Shown piece after piece: positions 1 to 12,817 of a DNA stretch of 64,000 nucleotides. The notes beneath the pieces are model-generated. The model ran no database searches, was not told where the DNA came from, and saw only the letters and a list, made by a program, of their open reading frames with translations. This stretch comes from Stomoxys calcitrans (taxonomy: Eukaryota > Arthropoda > Insecta > Diptera > Muscidae), in assembly GCF_963082655.1 (NCBI RefSeq), contig NC_081556.1, positions 157,156,328 to 157,220,327 on the forward strand, written 5' to 3'. Within the stretch, counting starts at the first letter, position 1. Every line of letters starts with the position of its first letter. The position numbers and the translations under genes are program-made.

Positions 1-96
1 GGACGAATTATTCAAGATCGGTCAATCTCAATGATCAAGAATAAACTATGGATTATGTTATAACACTGATAGACATTTCGCATTGTCTCAAAACGA

Positions 97-1922
97 ACAA
101 GTAAAAAGACATTAAGTTCGGCCGGGCCGAACTTTGGATACCCACCACCTCGGGTATATATGAAAACCCCCTTTTGTCACAATCCGGTAAAAATTTGATA
201 ACTTATACACTCGAATTCGACACGGATATTGAGTGGTCCCATAAGTATAAGTCACTGTTCAAATTTTTATTTAAAATTTCAACAAAATCTGGTAATAAAT
301 AAAGCTTTTATGAGCCTCAGACCCTTAATCGGCACATCGGTCTATATGACAGCTATATTTAAATATGGTCCGATCTTTACCATATTTGGGACGGATGGTG
401 GGTGACCTAAAACTACTTAATGTTTCAAATATCAGCGAAATCGGGTAAAAAATAGAGCTTTTATGGGCTTCAGACCCCTTATCGGGAGATCGGTCTATAT
501 GGCAGCTATATCTAAATATAGTCCGATCTGAACCATATTTGGGTCGGATGTCGGGAGGCGTACTACTACTCACTTTTTTAAATTTAAGCAAAGTCGGATT
601 AAAATAAAGCATTTATAGACCCTTTATCGGGAAATCGGTCTATATAGCAGCTATATCCAAATATGGTCCGATTAGCCCGTCCAAGAACTTAACTAGCGTG
701 CATCAAAAAGACGTATCTGTGTCAAATTTCAACTCAATATCTCAATTTTTGAAGGCTCTAAAGTGATTACAACAGACGGACGGACAGACTCACGCACATC
801 GTTAAATCGTCTTAGAAATTTGCGACGATCCGAAATATATATACTTTGAAGGTTTCGAAATTGATATAACGATGTGTTGCAAACGGAATGACCAAATGAA
901 TATACCTCCTATCTTATGGTGGTGGGTATAAAAATGCAAAATTTCAGCCGAATGGGATAAGAATTGCACCCTGTAGGGCTCATGAAGTCATGATTTGAAA
1001 TCGGCCTAAGACCCTAAATCGGAGGATCGGTCTATATGGCAGCTATATCCAAATTTGAATCGATCTGAGCTGTATTGACGGAGGACGTCGAAAGGCCTAA
1101 GACAACTCACTGTCCCGAATTTCAGCAAAATCGGATAATAAATGTGGCATTTATGGGCCTAAGACCCTAAATCGGAGGATCGGTCTATATGACAGCTATA
1201 TCCAAATCTGAACCGATCTTAGCCAAATTGAAGAAAGATATCAAAGGGCTTAACTCGACTCTCTGTCCCCAATTTCAGCAAAATCGGATAATAAATGTGA
1301 CTTTTATGGGCCTAGGACCCTGAATCAAAGAATCGGTCAATATGACAGTTATATCCAAATCAGAACCGATCTGGGCCAAATTAGCGGAGGATGTCAAAGT
1401 GCCTAAGACAACTGACTGTCCCAAATTTCAGCAAAATCGAATAAAAAATGTGACTTTAATGGGCCTAAGACCCTAAATCGGAGGATTGGTCCATATGGCA
1501 GCAATATCGAAATCTGGACCGATCTGTGCTAAATTAATGAAGGATGTCGAGGGGCATAACACAACTCACTGTCCCGAAATTGGATGATAAATGTGGCTTT
1601 TATGGGCCTAAGACCCTAAATCGGAGGATCGGTCTATATGGGGGCTATATCAAGATATAGTCCAATATAGCCCATCTTCGAACTTAACCTGCTTATGGAC
1701 AAAAAAAGAATCTGTGAAAAGCTTCAGCTCAATAGCTCTATTTTTAAAGACTGTAAAGTGATTTCAACAGACAGAAGGACAGACGGACGGACATGTCCAG
1801 ATGGTCTTAGATTTATACGCTGATCAAGAATACTTTATAGGGTCGGAAATGGATATTTCGATGTGTTGCAAACGGAATAACAAAATAGATATACCACCAT
1901 CCTTCGGTGGTGGGTACAAAAA
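97..1922 (+). repeat. Family A dispersed repeat, two copies head to tail
   Basis: The left end carries ACAAGTAAAAAG followed by the palindrome GTTCGGCCGGGCCGAAC at 116-132 and then GGATACCCACCACC. Inside are imperfect tandem monomers of about 115 bp, each containing ATCGGTCTATATGGCAGCTA and a downstream GGACCGATCT. A GACAGACGGACGG-type block precedes each right end, and the right ends read GGTGGTGGGTATAAAA near 920-933 and again near 1905-1920. ORFs over the array are monomers read as peptide. The family is recognised by internal comparison within this window; a transposon class cannot be assigned. Confidence 0.85.
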
Positions 1923-2654
1923 AGAACCACAATGCTTTATTTTGATAGAGATTTTCTTGTTATTCGCCTTCAGTTTGGGCCTCGAGATTATAATGAACAC
2001 GTTTAGTAGATAATTAAAATAGTTTTGGTTGTATCTTATATACCTTCCTCCATTATGAATCACTGTTTTCAAAGCAGCCAAAAGTAAATAAATAATTTTG
2101 GGACACAAATTTGTGTTTCATAACATATGCGGTTGAAAATAATAAATTACTTAAATTTATAGTTGTATGTCGTATTGGTTATATTAATTTAAATGACGAA
2201 TTTATATTAAGTATACGCAAAAACCTAAAGAGAAACAAAGGAAATATAGGAAAGGCATAATATGAGAGTTAATAAAACAAATTTTATACCCAGAATAATC
2301 TCCCATATTATAGAATTTAGGGGATTTACTGTTTCTCTTCAATACATTTCCGCTGGAATCGTTTTATATATGCTTGAACAACGTCATATAAAAATGGTGA
2401 CCGTCGAGTCTGTAGAACAAAATACATGGGTATCACCAAATCAACTGAGAAATTACGCCGATAATAAGTATATATGGTCTTAGATCAATATTGGAAGGTG
2501 TAACAAACGGAATAACGAAGTTAGTCCTAAGGTGGAGCATATCAGAAGCTCTACTTGTTCGCAAGGACCGACACATTCCAAAGTAGTCAACATAGGCTTT
2601 AGTTGATTTCATATCAATATTCCACCGAAGATTACACTATAAAAGACACTGATA
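1923..2654. other. Non-coding, AT-rich; no gene seen
   Basis: No domain, RNA gene or intact element is recognised. A short decayed family A right-end piece may lie at about 2470-2540 (GGTCTTAGATCAATATTGG and AACGGAATAACGAAGTTAGT). Confidence 0.6.
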
Positions 2655-2914
2655 CTATCCGTGTTTTTATGTGGTTCCAAATCATGGGTACTTGTGAAAG
2701 TAGACGAAGCAGTGCTTGGAGTGTTTGAGAGAAAGATTTTTAGTAAAATTGATGGACCAGTTTGCGTTAATGGAGAACATAGACGACGTCTGAACCAAGA
2801 GCTGTATGACGACGATAGCATTGTTACACGCATCAAAATACAACGGCTGCGTTGGCTAAGTAATGTTGTTAGAATGGATGAAAAGGTTAGAAACAAGCAA
2901 GGGCGTGTTTAGTT
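2655..2914 (+). pseudogene. LINE reverse transcriptase C-terminal fragment
   Basis: The frame reads FLCGSKSWVLVKVDEA, then VLGVFERKIF, GPVCVNGEHRRR, QELYDDDSIV and RIKIQRLRWL...VVRMDE. This series matches the conserved region after the catalytic domain of insect non-LTR retrotransposon reverse transcriptases (typically LYGSETW...FERKVLRKIFGP...IVxxIKxxRLRWxGHVxRMDE). Only the final stretch is left; neither the catalytic YxDD region nor the endonuclease is present nearby, and the reading ends at a TAG soon after the RMDE motif. It is therefore a 5'-truncated dead copy. The exact clade is not determined. Confidence 0.8.
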
Positions 2915-3492
2915 CGAACAGGCTGAATTTTATATGCTCCTTGGATTGCATTCCATTTTCAAGATCTTTAAACGATTTTCTATAGGCAGATTAGGCCCTT
3001 ATATGGGATCTATAAGATTATCGACTGATTTAAGCCATGCTAGCCAAGTATGCTGAATGTCACAACAATATTTAGAGTGAAACCCTTCAAGCGAATTAGA
3101 AAATAATTCCGCCTTCTAGGGGCTCATATATATTGTAAATCTAAAAAGTCTTAATTCATGCATATTCCCCTACAGCTCTCTAATCAACAACATTCTTCTC
3201 CTACAAGTTTAAATAAAAATAAAGCCTTAAATGGCAGATTTCCAATCAAAAACAGACCAAATAACAAATGCATGATTTGGCGGAAAGCATAAAATATTTA
3301 AAATTGTAACCTACACATGTGCCTAACCTACAACGATTTACACTTGTTTAGCATCTGCTGTATATGACCTCACAAAATTTCCAATTTTTATTTCATTCTT
3401 TAACTTGTGGTCATTTCGGCGTATACGTCATATTAAACTCCCTTTTCAATAGCCATTAGGCAAACGCTAAAAAAATGAAAACTCATAAAGAA
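2915..3492. other. Non-coding; no feature seen
   Basis: AT-rich unique sequence with no recognisable element. Confidence 0.55.
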
Positions 3493-4887
3493 AACCAGTA
3501 AAGAAAGGCAAAAGTCGGGCGGAGCCGACTTTATAATACCCTACACCACCGAGTCTACGTAATACTTTTAATATATAGCACTTATAACCAAATTTAGTCG
3601 GACTATAATTTTGCATTCCTATTGAAATATCGAATAGAATCTTGTAGGATTTTCTTACGATAGTACGAAAATTGTAGCTTCTACAGCCTTAAAAGTCGAA
3701 ACGCATAAAAGATATAAATGGGAGTTTTACCTAAATCGATTATGATGAAATTTTGCACACGAATTGGGATGTCAATTAAAACATCTCGTGAAAAATTTTG
3801 TGGAGATCGGACGAAAATTGTGTCTTCTACAGCCCTAAAAGGCCATATCGGATGAAAAATATATATGGGAGCTATATCTAAATCTGGACCGATCTATATG
3901 AAACTTTGCACACATATGAGGACGTTGAATAAAACGGCTCATGCCAAATTTTGTAAAGATCGGACCAAAGTTGTGGCTACTACAGTTTTAAAAGGGCATA
4001 TCGGATGAAAGTTATACATGGGAGCTATATCTAAATCTGAACCGATTATGATGAAATTTTGCACACATATTGGGACGTCACAAAAAGCATTTCGTGTCAA
4101 ATTTGGTAAAGATCGGTTCAAAATTGTGGCTCCTACAGCTTGAAAAGGGCATATCGGATGAAATATATATATGGGAGCTATATCTAAATCTGTACCGATT
4201 TGAATGAAATTTTTCACACATATTGGGACGTCACAAAAAGCACTTCGTGTCAAATTTGGTAAAGATCGGACCAAAATTTTGCCTTCCACAGCCTTAATAG
4301 GTAAAATCGGATGAAAGCTATACATGGGAGCTATATCTAAATCTAAACCGATAAAGATGAAATTTTGCACACATATTGGGACGTGACAAAAAGCACTTCT
4401 TGCCAAATTTGGTAAAGATCGGTTCAAAATTGTGGCTCCTACAGCTTTAAAAGGGCATTTCGGTTGAAAGATATATATGGAAGCTATATCTAAATCTGTA
4501 CCGATTTGAATGAAATTTGGCACAAATATTGGGACATCAAAAAAAAAAAAATACTTTGTGCTAAATTTTGTAAGGATCGTACCAAAATTGTGGCTTCTAC
4601 AGCTATAAAAAGCCATATCGAATGAAAGATATATATGGGAGCTATATCTAAATCTGAACCGATTTTTTTCAAAATCAATAGCGTTTGTCCTTGGACCAAA
4701 AATGCGACCTGTACCTGGATTACAAGAATGTATAGACAGACAAACAGTCATAGCTAAATCAAATCAGGAAGTTATTCTAAGCCAATCCGTATACTTATCG
4801 TTGGGTCTAGCTCTTCTCCTTTTTAGCGTTGCAAACAAATGCACAAATCTATAATACCCTGTACCACAGTGGTGGTGTAGGGTATAA
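3493..4887 (+). repeat. Family B dispersed repeat, near full length
   Basis: The left end is AACCAGTAAAGAAAGGC followed by the hairpin AGTCGGGCGGAGCCGACT at 3513-3530 and ATAATACCCTACACCAC. About seven or eight monomers of roughly 150 bp follow (ATGGGAGCTATATCTAAATC, then GAACCGAT, TTTTGCACACATATTGGGAC, and GCTCCTACAG). A short tail with AGACAGACAAACAGTCATAG, then CCGTATACTTATCGTTGGG, leads to the right end GTGGTGGTGTAGGGTATAAA. The right-end GTGGTGTAGGGTAT is the inverted complement of the left subterminal ATACCCTACACCAC. Confidence 0.85.
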
Positions 4888-5504
4888 ATATGACAAAAAC
4901 ATTACGTTACTTAAAGCTGCAAACCATAATCTTTCCATCTGCCAAGGGGATTTTTTTACATGCAGTTAACTTTATGTAACTGACAGTAATTCACATGTTG
5001 GCATCTGTTTTACAGAACCAAATAACAATCAATCAAAGCTGTCAAAATCACTTAATCGAATTTATTATTATTTTGAGCAAGTAGATGTCTAAATTCCAGT
5101 GAATCAAATACACAAAAAAAAACCTAAATTAAAAGCGTGGGTATCAAACAGATGACCGACCGAGTAGGAAACAAGGAAATGTGAGATGATAGAATGTACA
5201 GTAATAATGGCGAAAAAGGTCAAGGCAATATATGTTCGCCAAGGCCGAACTGGAGGAACTAACCAGAATGAATTTTGTACATAAATAGAAATAAACTGTA
5301 AGAAAGTGGATTATTTTACCAGCAGACTTTAGCTTTATGAGACCTCAAACAGATAGTTCTTAAGCCACTATAATTTAACTGCAAAAAAAATTAATTTTTT
5401 GTAACTATTTAGTGCAGAGAAATGGACTTTTTTAACTCCGTACCTGCACTCCATGGTGAAAGGCCTATCGCAACAAATGCAATTTTACAACAAAGGACAA
5501 TGTC
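4888..5504. other. Non-coding; no feature seen
   Basis: Unique AT-rich sequence without a recognisable gene. A short GTTCGCCAAGGCCGAACTGG near 5230 resembles a family A/C left-end palindrome and is probably a decayed scrap. Confidence 0.5.
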
Positions 5505-7860
5505 GACATATTCATTTTCCAGCCTATAAAGTTAATAAATTTATGATGATCGTACAAATCAAAGACGATTTAGCCATGTCCGTTTTCGAACCTTTAACAT
5601 CTGAGACGAGTGTGGTTCAGGTGAGATCATATTTGAATACAGCTCACATATATGTAGATTGAACTTTAGATTTAAATTCTAGGCCAGATAAATCGCATGA
5701 TTATTACAGCTACATCTAAATATAGTCCTATCCGAACCATATTTGGGACGGATTTCGGGAGAACTAAGACTACCCACTGTTTCAAATTTCAGCGAAATCG
5801 GGGTATAAATAAAGCTTTTATGGGCTTCAGACCGTTAATCGGGAGATCGGTCTATATGGCAGCTATATCAAAATATAGTCTGATCTGAACCATATTTGGG
5901 TCCTATGTTAGGAAGCGTAAAACTACTCAACGTTTCCAATTTCAGCGAAATCTATTAAAAAAAAAACTTTTATGGACTTTAGACCCTTTATCTGGAGATC
6001 GGTCTATATGGCAGCTATACCTAAATAAAGTCCGATTTGATCCATATTTAGGACAGATATCAGGAGGCTCAAGATAACCCTCTGTTTCAAATTTCAGCGA
6101 AATCACTGAAATTTTAACAATAATAAATAAACCTTATTTGAACTTCAGACCCTTAATCGAGCGATAGGCTGCTATATCCATATGGGTGCTATATCCAAAT
6201 CTGGATCGATCTGGGCCAAATTGAAGAAAAATATTGAAGAACCTAACACAACTCATCGTCCCAAGTTTTGGCGAAAGCAGACATGTGATTCGCCTTTTAT
6301 GGGCACAAAACCTTAAATCGAGAGATCGGTCTATATGGCAGCTAAACCCAAATCTGGACCGGTCTGGACCAAATTGCAGAGAGTTGTCGAAGAGCCTAAC
6401 GCAACTTACTATCGCATATTTTGGCGATATCGGACAATAAATGCGCCTTTTATGGCCCCAAAACCTTATATCGAGAGATCGGTCTATATGACAGCTATAT
6501 CCAAATCCAGATCGATCTGGGCCACATTGAAGGACCTAACACAACTCACCGGACAATAAATTCGCCTTCTATGGGCACAAAACCTTATCCAAATCTAAAC
6601 CGATTTGTGCCATATTGCAGAAAGATGTCGAGCGGCCTAATATAACTCACTGTCTCAAATTTCGGCGACATCGGACAATAAATGCGCCATTTATGAAACC
6701 ACAACCTAAAATCGGGAGATCAGTCTATATGGCAGCTATATCCAAATCTGGAACGATCTGGGCCAAATTGAAGAAGGACTAGCCCAACACAACTCACTGT
6801 CCCAAATTTCAGCAAAATCGGATAATAAATGAAGTCTTTATGGGCCTAAGACCCTAAATCGGCGGATCGGTCTACATAGGGGCTATATCAAGATATAGTC
6901 CGATATAGCCCATCTTCGAACTTAACCTGCTTATGGGCAAAAAAAAGGAATATGTGCAAAGTTTCAGCTCAATATCTCTATTTTTATACCCTCGAGCATA
7001 GAGAACTTAGTATACCCCAAGTTCGTTATTCTGTTTGTAAATACTCGAAATATTCGTCTGAGACCCCATAAAGCATATATATTCTTGATCTTCGTGACAT
7101 TTTTTGTCGATATAGCCATGTCCGTCCATCCGTCCGTATGTAAACCGATCTTGGGTCTTGACTTCTTGAGCCTCCAGAGGGCGCAATTCTTATCCGCACC
7201 ACGTGTTTCGCAATTACTTCCAACAACTGTGTATGGTTTAAATCGGTCCATAACCTGCTATAGCTGCCATATAAACCGATCTGGGGGCTTGACTTCTTGA
7301 GCTTCTAGAATGCGCAATTCCTATCCAATTTGGCTGAAATTTTGCATGACATATTTTGTTATGACTTTCAACATCTGTGCTAAATAAGGTTTAAATCGGT
7401 TCATAACCTGATATAGCTGCCATATAAACCGATCTGGGATCTTGACTTCTTGAGCCTCTAGAGGTCACAATTATTATCCGATTTGCCTGAAATTTTGTAC
7501 GACCGATCCTCACATGTCCGTCAACATACATGTTTATTATGTTCTGAATCGGTCTATAGCCTGATGCAGCTCCCACATAAATCGATTTCTCTTTATTACT
7601 ATTTGAGCCCCCAAAGGGCGCAATTCTTACTCGAATTGGCTGACATTTTACATAGGTCTCCAACATATAATTTAATTGTGGTCCAAACCGAACCATACCA
7701 AATCTTTTCTTTTGTCCTTTTTTTGATGCGATGCATGGTGGAGAGTATATAAGATTTGGCATGGCCGTACTTAGCACGCTTTTACTTGTTAAAGACTGTA
7801 GTGTGATTTCAACAGACAGACGGACGGACGGACATGTCGCCTCATATGGGAGCTAAATCA
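5505..7860 (+). repeat. Family A array split by a family C insertion
   Basis: Family A monomers run from about 5690 to 6986 (for example GGAGATCGGTCTATATGGCA, then TATCCAAATCTGGACC). The array resumes at 7789 with TTAAAGACTGTAGTGTGATT and the GACAGACGGACGG block. The left part (5505-5680) is a decayed, opposite-oriented end. The uninterrupted form of the junction is visible in the copy at 1735-1755 (CTATTTTTAAAGACTG), so the intervening 0.8 kb is a later insertion. Confidence 0.75.
6987..7788 (-). repeat. Family C dispersed repeat inserted in family A
   Basis: Read on the minus strand it starts CAAGTAAAAGCGTGCTAAGT, continues with monomers built on CTCAAGAAGTCAAGA, CCGATCGGTTTATATGGCAG-type cores and AAATTTCAGCCAAATCGG, and ends at the GGGTA side (TACCCTCGAG on the + strand). 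The insertion separates TTTTTA from TTAAAGACTG in the host repeat, consistent with a 3-bp TTA duplication. Confidence 0.75.
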
Positions 7861-10800
7861 GGTTTGTGGACAATTCATACAATACTTAAGTCATAATAAA
7901 ATATAATACACATAAAATGCTAGTTAAAGCGGACAATAACAGCGGCCATGGATGTTCTTAAAATCGGATAGGGAGAGGGTTTCAGCTAAATCGGATGGTA
8001 ATTGGCTAAGTTCTGAAAAAGTCATCATTGACCAAAATTTGAATCGGATAGCAGCTTTTGCTATGAGATTAGTGTCCGCGCTGTTCTTTTGATCGCATGT
8101 TGGCGGGAAAATTTCCAATATTATTGTACAATCACAACTGAACTATTTCAGGAGAAAGCTTTTTCTTAACGTAGCTCTCAGTAGCTGTATGGGTATGGCA
8201 GTAAGCTCGAACTCAAACTTAGCTGACGCCTTAGCTTCCCCCAAAACAAAGCATAATCAATCATATTTTCAAATTTCTCAGTTCATTGCAAAATTTGCAT
8301 TAACATCTTTTAAACCAAAAATATGCATGTATATCTAAATGGCAATATGGGATGAAAAGAAGTAAAAACTCGAACTGTTTATTATGCAAAGTGCTGTTGT
8401 GTTATAAATGACCTTGACCCATGTTCAATATTAGCACATGTGTGAGGCTGCAAAAAGCAACCAGGGCCAACAAGAGCAAGCAATTTCATTTTTCAAAAAC
8501 CTCTAAAAATACTCAACTGGAAAATCATCATAAGCCATCAATCAATCGATTAATCATTTGCAAGGCAATCCTTTTTACACATATGAAATTCAAATGCCAA
8601 AGGGAATGGCCGGATGGGAGTCTTTCACAGTTGTCCTCCCTTTGGCCAACAATTAATTGCAACAAATTAATAGCAATTTCATTGTGGTGCATTAATTCAC
8701 AGTCCACACACAACGGTTTTTGTGTGAAATATGGCCATTCATTTGATATGGAGATGAAACTCCTACCCATTGCTCATAGCCCATATAGGCAAATAGTCAG
8801 CCACATGGCCGCAGGTGTAGTCGCTCAGCGGCAGCTCATAAATTATTAAGGAAGCTAAATATTCGATAATGTCCCGTCCATATTTCAGAGAAATTCAGCT
8901 GCTTCTGCTGCTGTTACGGCTGCTGGTGCCGCAACTGGTAATGGGTTGGTGGTGGGTAGTGGCATTTAATCCGCATCTTAAAAACATGTGCGTTCAAAGT
9001 TTGATAATTAATTATGACACTCGCTGTGTTATACTCGCTCTGTGGTGTATATGAAAATCTCAAATCTCCTAGGCAACCAGCAGCCAGCCACCCACTCACG
9101 CAACATATTTGCGAGCGTGAAACAAAAGCTCCCATTGTGCCAAAAGCAAAAAACCCGAAAATAACAAAAAACACAAACGAAATTAAAATATGCCCGCCAT
9201 TTTCCAAACATATAACCGCCAGAAAAATATTGTCTAATGTCTTAAATTACTTAGAATCCCCATCATCGGTCTCATCATCATCAGTGGCAGTGGCGGCAGC
9301 AACAGCCAACGCCACATAGCCACAGCCACGGCATCAGCCAGCCGCATCAGCTCGCTTAGGTCATTGCGAAGTCGTTTTTAGATAGGTTGCTGTCATTGCC
9401 TTTTTCCCCCTTAATTAATGCATATAAATCACAACTGGCAACAATGTAATATTTCGCAACAACACCAACAACAACAACATTATAAACAGTTGTGTGGCAG
9501 CTGGCGACGTCAGTGGCGGTGGCGGTGGCTGCGGCGTCGGCGGCGGTGAATAACATAAAAAGCAGCAGGAAAAGGCAACAAGGTTTCTTAGGGGCCTATA
9601 TCTTAACCTATTTAAAAATATTTCTTAATTTAACGAACAAGAAGGAACACAACAACTGCCACAAAAACAAAAGCAAAAGCAAAAAGATATGAATATGTAT
9701 GTGCACACACATAACTGAGTAGAACAAGGTGTGCGTATGTGTGTGTGTGTTGGCATGTTTTTTAGACTCGTTTTTAAGAGAAATTGATTGGAACCCCTAT
9801 AAAAATTGTGCTCTCTCTTGCACTCACTCTCCAATGGCAAGACAACAACACAACACAAAAAGGGAAAACATACGCACCGGCCTCACAAACACCACCGCAC
9901 CATTACCATCACACCATCATCTTCATCGTAGCTAAGAAGACATCGAAGGCAAAGACGACAACGGCGACGGGTGTTAAATAAACATAAAAATGAATGGGGC
10001 AAAAAGGAAAGTAGCAAAGACGGACGGACGGACGACAAAGGCAAAGACGTATAAAATAAACATGAGGTGAACATATGCATCGTAAACTACCTACGTACCA
10101 ACCAAACGACCAACCCAACGACCGACCGACCAACCATTCGACCCTAAAACTTAAACACTCTACGTCATCAGATTAAGGATAGATTAGGAAAGAAGAAAGT
10201 AGAAACACACCAATTATGGATTAGAACTATAAGCCATATTAATGATGGCCAAACCAGGCCAGGTTGACTAACGCACTGCTTGGAAGCTACCTCCGAAGGC
10301 AGGCCTCCAAATTGTTGGTTCGTTCTTGTTTTTCTTTCGTCCTTCCCAATAAATAACATGGTAAGCCACGAAAAACCATAACAAAGGGTGTTGTTGCGTA
10401 GCCGAAGGTTGAACAAAAGAGAAAAACGGTCAATTATGGTTGCAAAAACTTGTAATGCTGGGGCTTGTCAAAACTGACTGCTAATGTCCGTAGAAAACAT
10501 AAGTGCCTCTAGAAATGTTCGTGTACTTGCCGGAAACACAAAACTAAATGTATTGGCTTGTATTGACAAAGATTTCCTGACGCATGTCGACGGGGTCTTA
10601 AAGGGGGAAATATTTAGAGATTATTGTGTGGGTTTAATTGCAAAACCCAAACAGAAAAATTAAGAAAAAGCGAAATTGAGGGTTTTTTTTTTTTTTGGGC
10701 CAACTTAAATTGTGGATGAAATAAATGATGATTTGACAAGACCTCCACGGCCACCATAGAGCTCCATGTGAAAATTCTTTTAAGAAAAAAACCATTTTGA

Positions 10801-11355
10801 GCAATTCAAAGTCCCATTGACTTGGGTAAACTTAATGAGTTTTTTAACCGTGTATACCAAAGTAGCATAAGCATAAGGAGAGTTGAACAAAATTCATCCG
10901 AATCGGATAAGAATTGTGTCCACCAGCTGCTCACAAAGACTATTCGGAAGAAAGGTATATGTGGAGGGTCATACACCAGTCAAAAACAATAATTAGAGCC
11001 TCAAAGAATCAAATCGGAATCCACACCTAAACATGGCTAGTTGTGTCCTTTTATCATATCAACTGACCTACTTTAATAAAAAGCACCTATGCACAACTGA
11101 AATCCTCAAACCTAATAAGTTGCTCTCCAAAGGCAAAGGGATAGAATATTCTTTAAATCGCTTTAAAATTTCATAGCGAATATGACATATTCTCAAATAA
11201 GGTCTTTGGCTTTTATTTTGTGATGATAAAAAGCGTGTGACAAAGTTTGGACACCATTCAGGCTTTTCTAGGTGAAATTTATGGGAGTTACAAAATGATT
11301 ATCAGCAAGTAAAACCACGTAAAGTTTTTTTTTTATTGTGAGCTGACTATCGTAA
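7861..11355. other. Unique non-coding DNA with simple repeats
   Basis: No gene is recognised. The stretch has fly-type low-complexity DNA: CAG/GGC-rich runs (9265-9335, 9515-9545), AC/GT runs near 9735-9750, GACGGACGGACG near 10020, and an oligo-T tract near 10685. The short ORFs here are in low-complexity sequence and show no domain. If the split gene at 20.8 kb starts to the left of this window, this is intron; otherwise it is 5' flank. Confidence 0.55.
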
Positions 11356-12276
11356 AACAAGTAAAAAGGCGTTAATTTCGGTCGGGCCGTACTTTTAACT
11401 CTCACCACCTCGGGTATATATGTAAACCACCTTTCGTCAAAATCCGGTGAAAAATGCATACCCTATGTCCCAGAGCAGCTATATCGAAATATGTTCCGAT
11501 TTGGACCATATACTAATAAGTACAAGTCATTGTTCAAAATTGTGTATTAAAAAAACATTGGCCTTTTAAGTAGCTATATCTAAAAATAAAACGATATGAA
11601 CCATATACGGCACGGATGTCGAAAATCCTAACATAGGTCAATGTGTCAATTTTCAGTGAAATCGGATTATAAATGTGCCTTTTATGGGGCCAAGACTTTA
11701 AATCGAGATATCGGTCTATAAGGCAGATAAATCCAAATCTGGACCGATCTGAGGAAAATTGAATAAGAATAACACAACTTACTGTTCCAAATGTCGGAGA
11801 CATCGGACTTTAAATCGAGAGATCGGTCTATATGGGAGTTATATTCAAATCTGGACCGATCTAGGTCAAATTGAAGAATGAAGTCGAAGGGCCTTATTCA
11901 ACTCACTGTCCGAAATTTCGGCGACATCGGACAATAAATGCGCCTTTTATGGGCCCAAAACCTTAAATCGAGAGATCAGTCTATATGCTAGCTATTTCTA
12001 AATCTGGACCGAACTGGGCCATATTGCAGAAGTATATCGAGGGGCTAAACACAACTTACTGTCCCAAATTTCGGCGACATCGGACAGTAAATGTGACTTT
12101 TATGGGTCCAAAACCTTAAATCGAGAGATCGGTCTATATGGCAGCTATATCGAAATCTGGACCGATCTGAGCCAAATTGAAGAAGTGTGTCGAAGGACCT
12201 TACACAGCCCACTGTTCCGAATTTCATCAAAATTGGATAATAAATGTGGCTTTTAAGGGCCTAAGACCCCAAGATA
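11356..12276 (+). repeat. Family A repeat, right end missing
   Basis: The left end (ACAAGTAAAAAGGCGTTAA, then CACCACCTCGGGTATATATG) is followed by family A monomers. The copy breaks off within a monomer at GGGCCTAAGACCCC and lacks the GGTGGTGGGTATAAA right end. Confidence 0.8.
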
Positions 12277-12817
12277 CCATATGTTATCAAAATTTTGACT
12301 TTAAAGAGGTATGGAATATTTTTCCCATTGAAAAAATTTTAAAGAGTGATATGAAGAAAGTTTTTTTTTTTGCTAAATTTAATAAATTTGTTTTAGACAA
12401 TTCGTTTTTATTCCATTCACATTTTTCTTATCAAATTGTTCCGTTCTTTGCGAATGTTGAACCAATTCAAGTCTTACTTAAAATTGCTTACATGGACTGG
12501 GTGTCGTATGAGTTATCCAAAGTGATAGTGGAGTACGTATACGCCACGATAAAGTTAAGCAGTTGACAAGCGGTAAAATTAGGTGGAGAGAGCTTTTTGA
12601 AGCCCACTATTCTTGCTGAATGTTTCATATTTTTTTTTATGTATGTATGTATATAAGATACTCCAATTACAACTAAGGGAAATACGTCACCTACATACCA
12701 ATGAGCTTTAATCACACTTACAAAACAAAGATGTTAATCTGAAATTTAAAAAGAGTTCCGAATTATTTCCATATATACAGTTTAAGATCATAAACGGGTT
12801 AAATGAGATCAAACTAA
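12277..12817. other. Non-coding; unidentified sequence between two family A arrays
   Basis: An ORF covers part of it but starts inside repeat monomers. The non-repeat portion shows no recognisable domain. Confidence 0.5.

Noticed and set aside
3939..4751. 270-codon minus-strand ORF with repeated ...DLDIAPIYIFHPICPF... peptides
   Set aside because: It is the family B monomer read backwards; the peptide repeats at the DNA monomer period and shows no domain.
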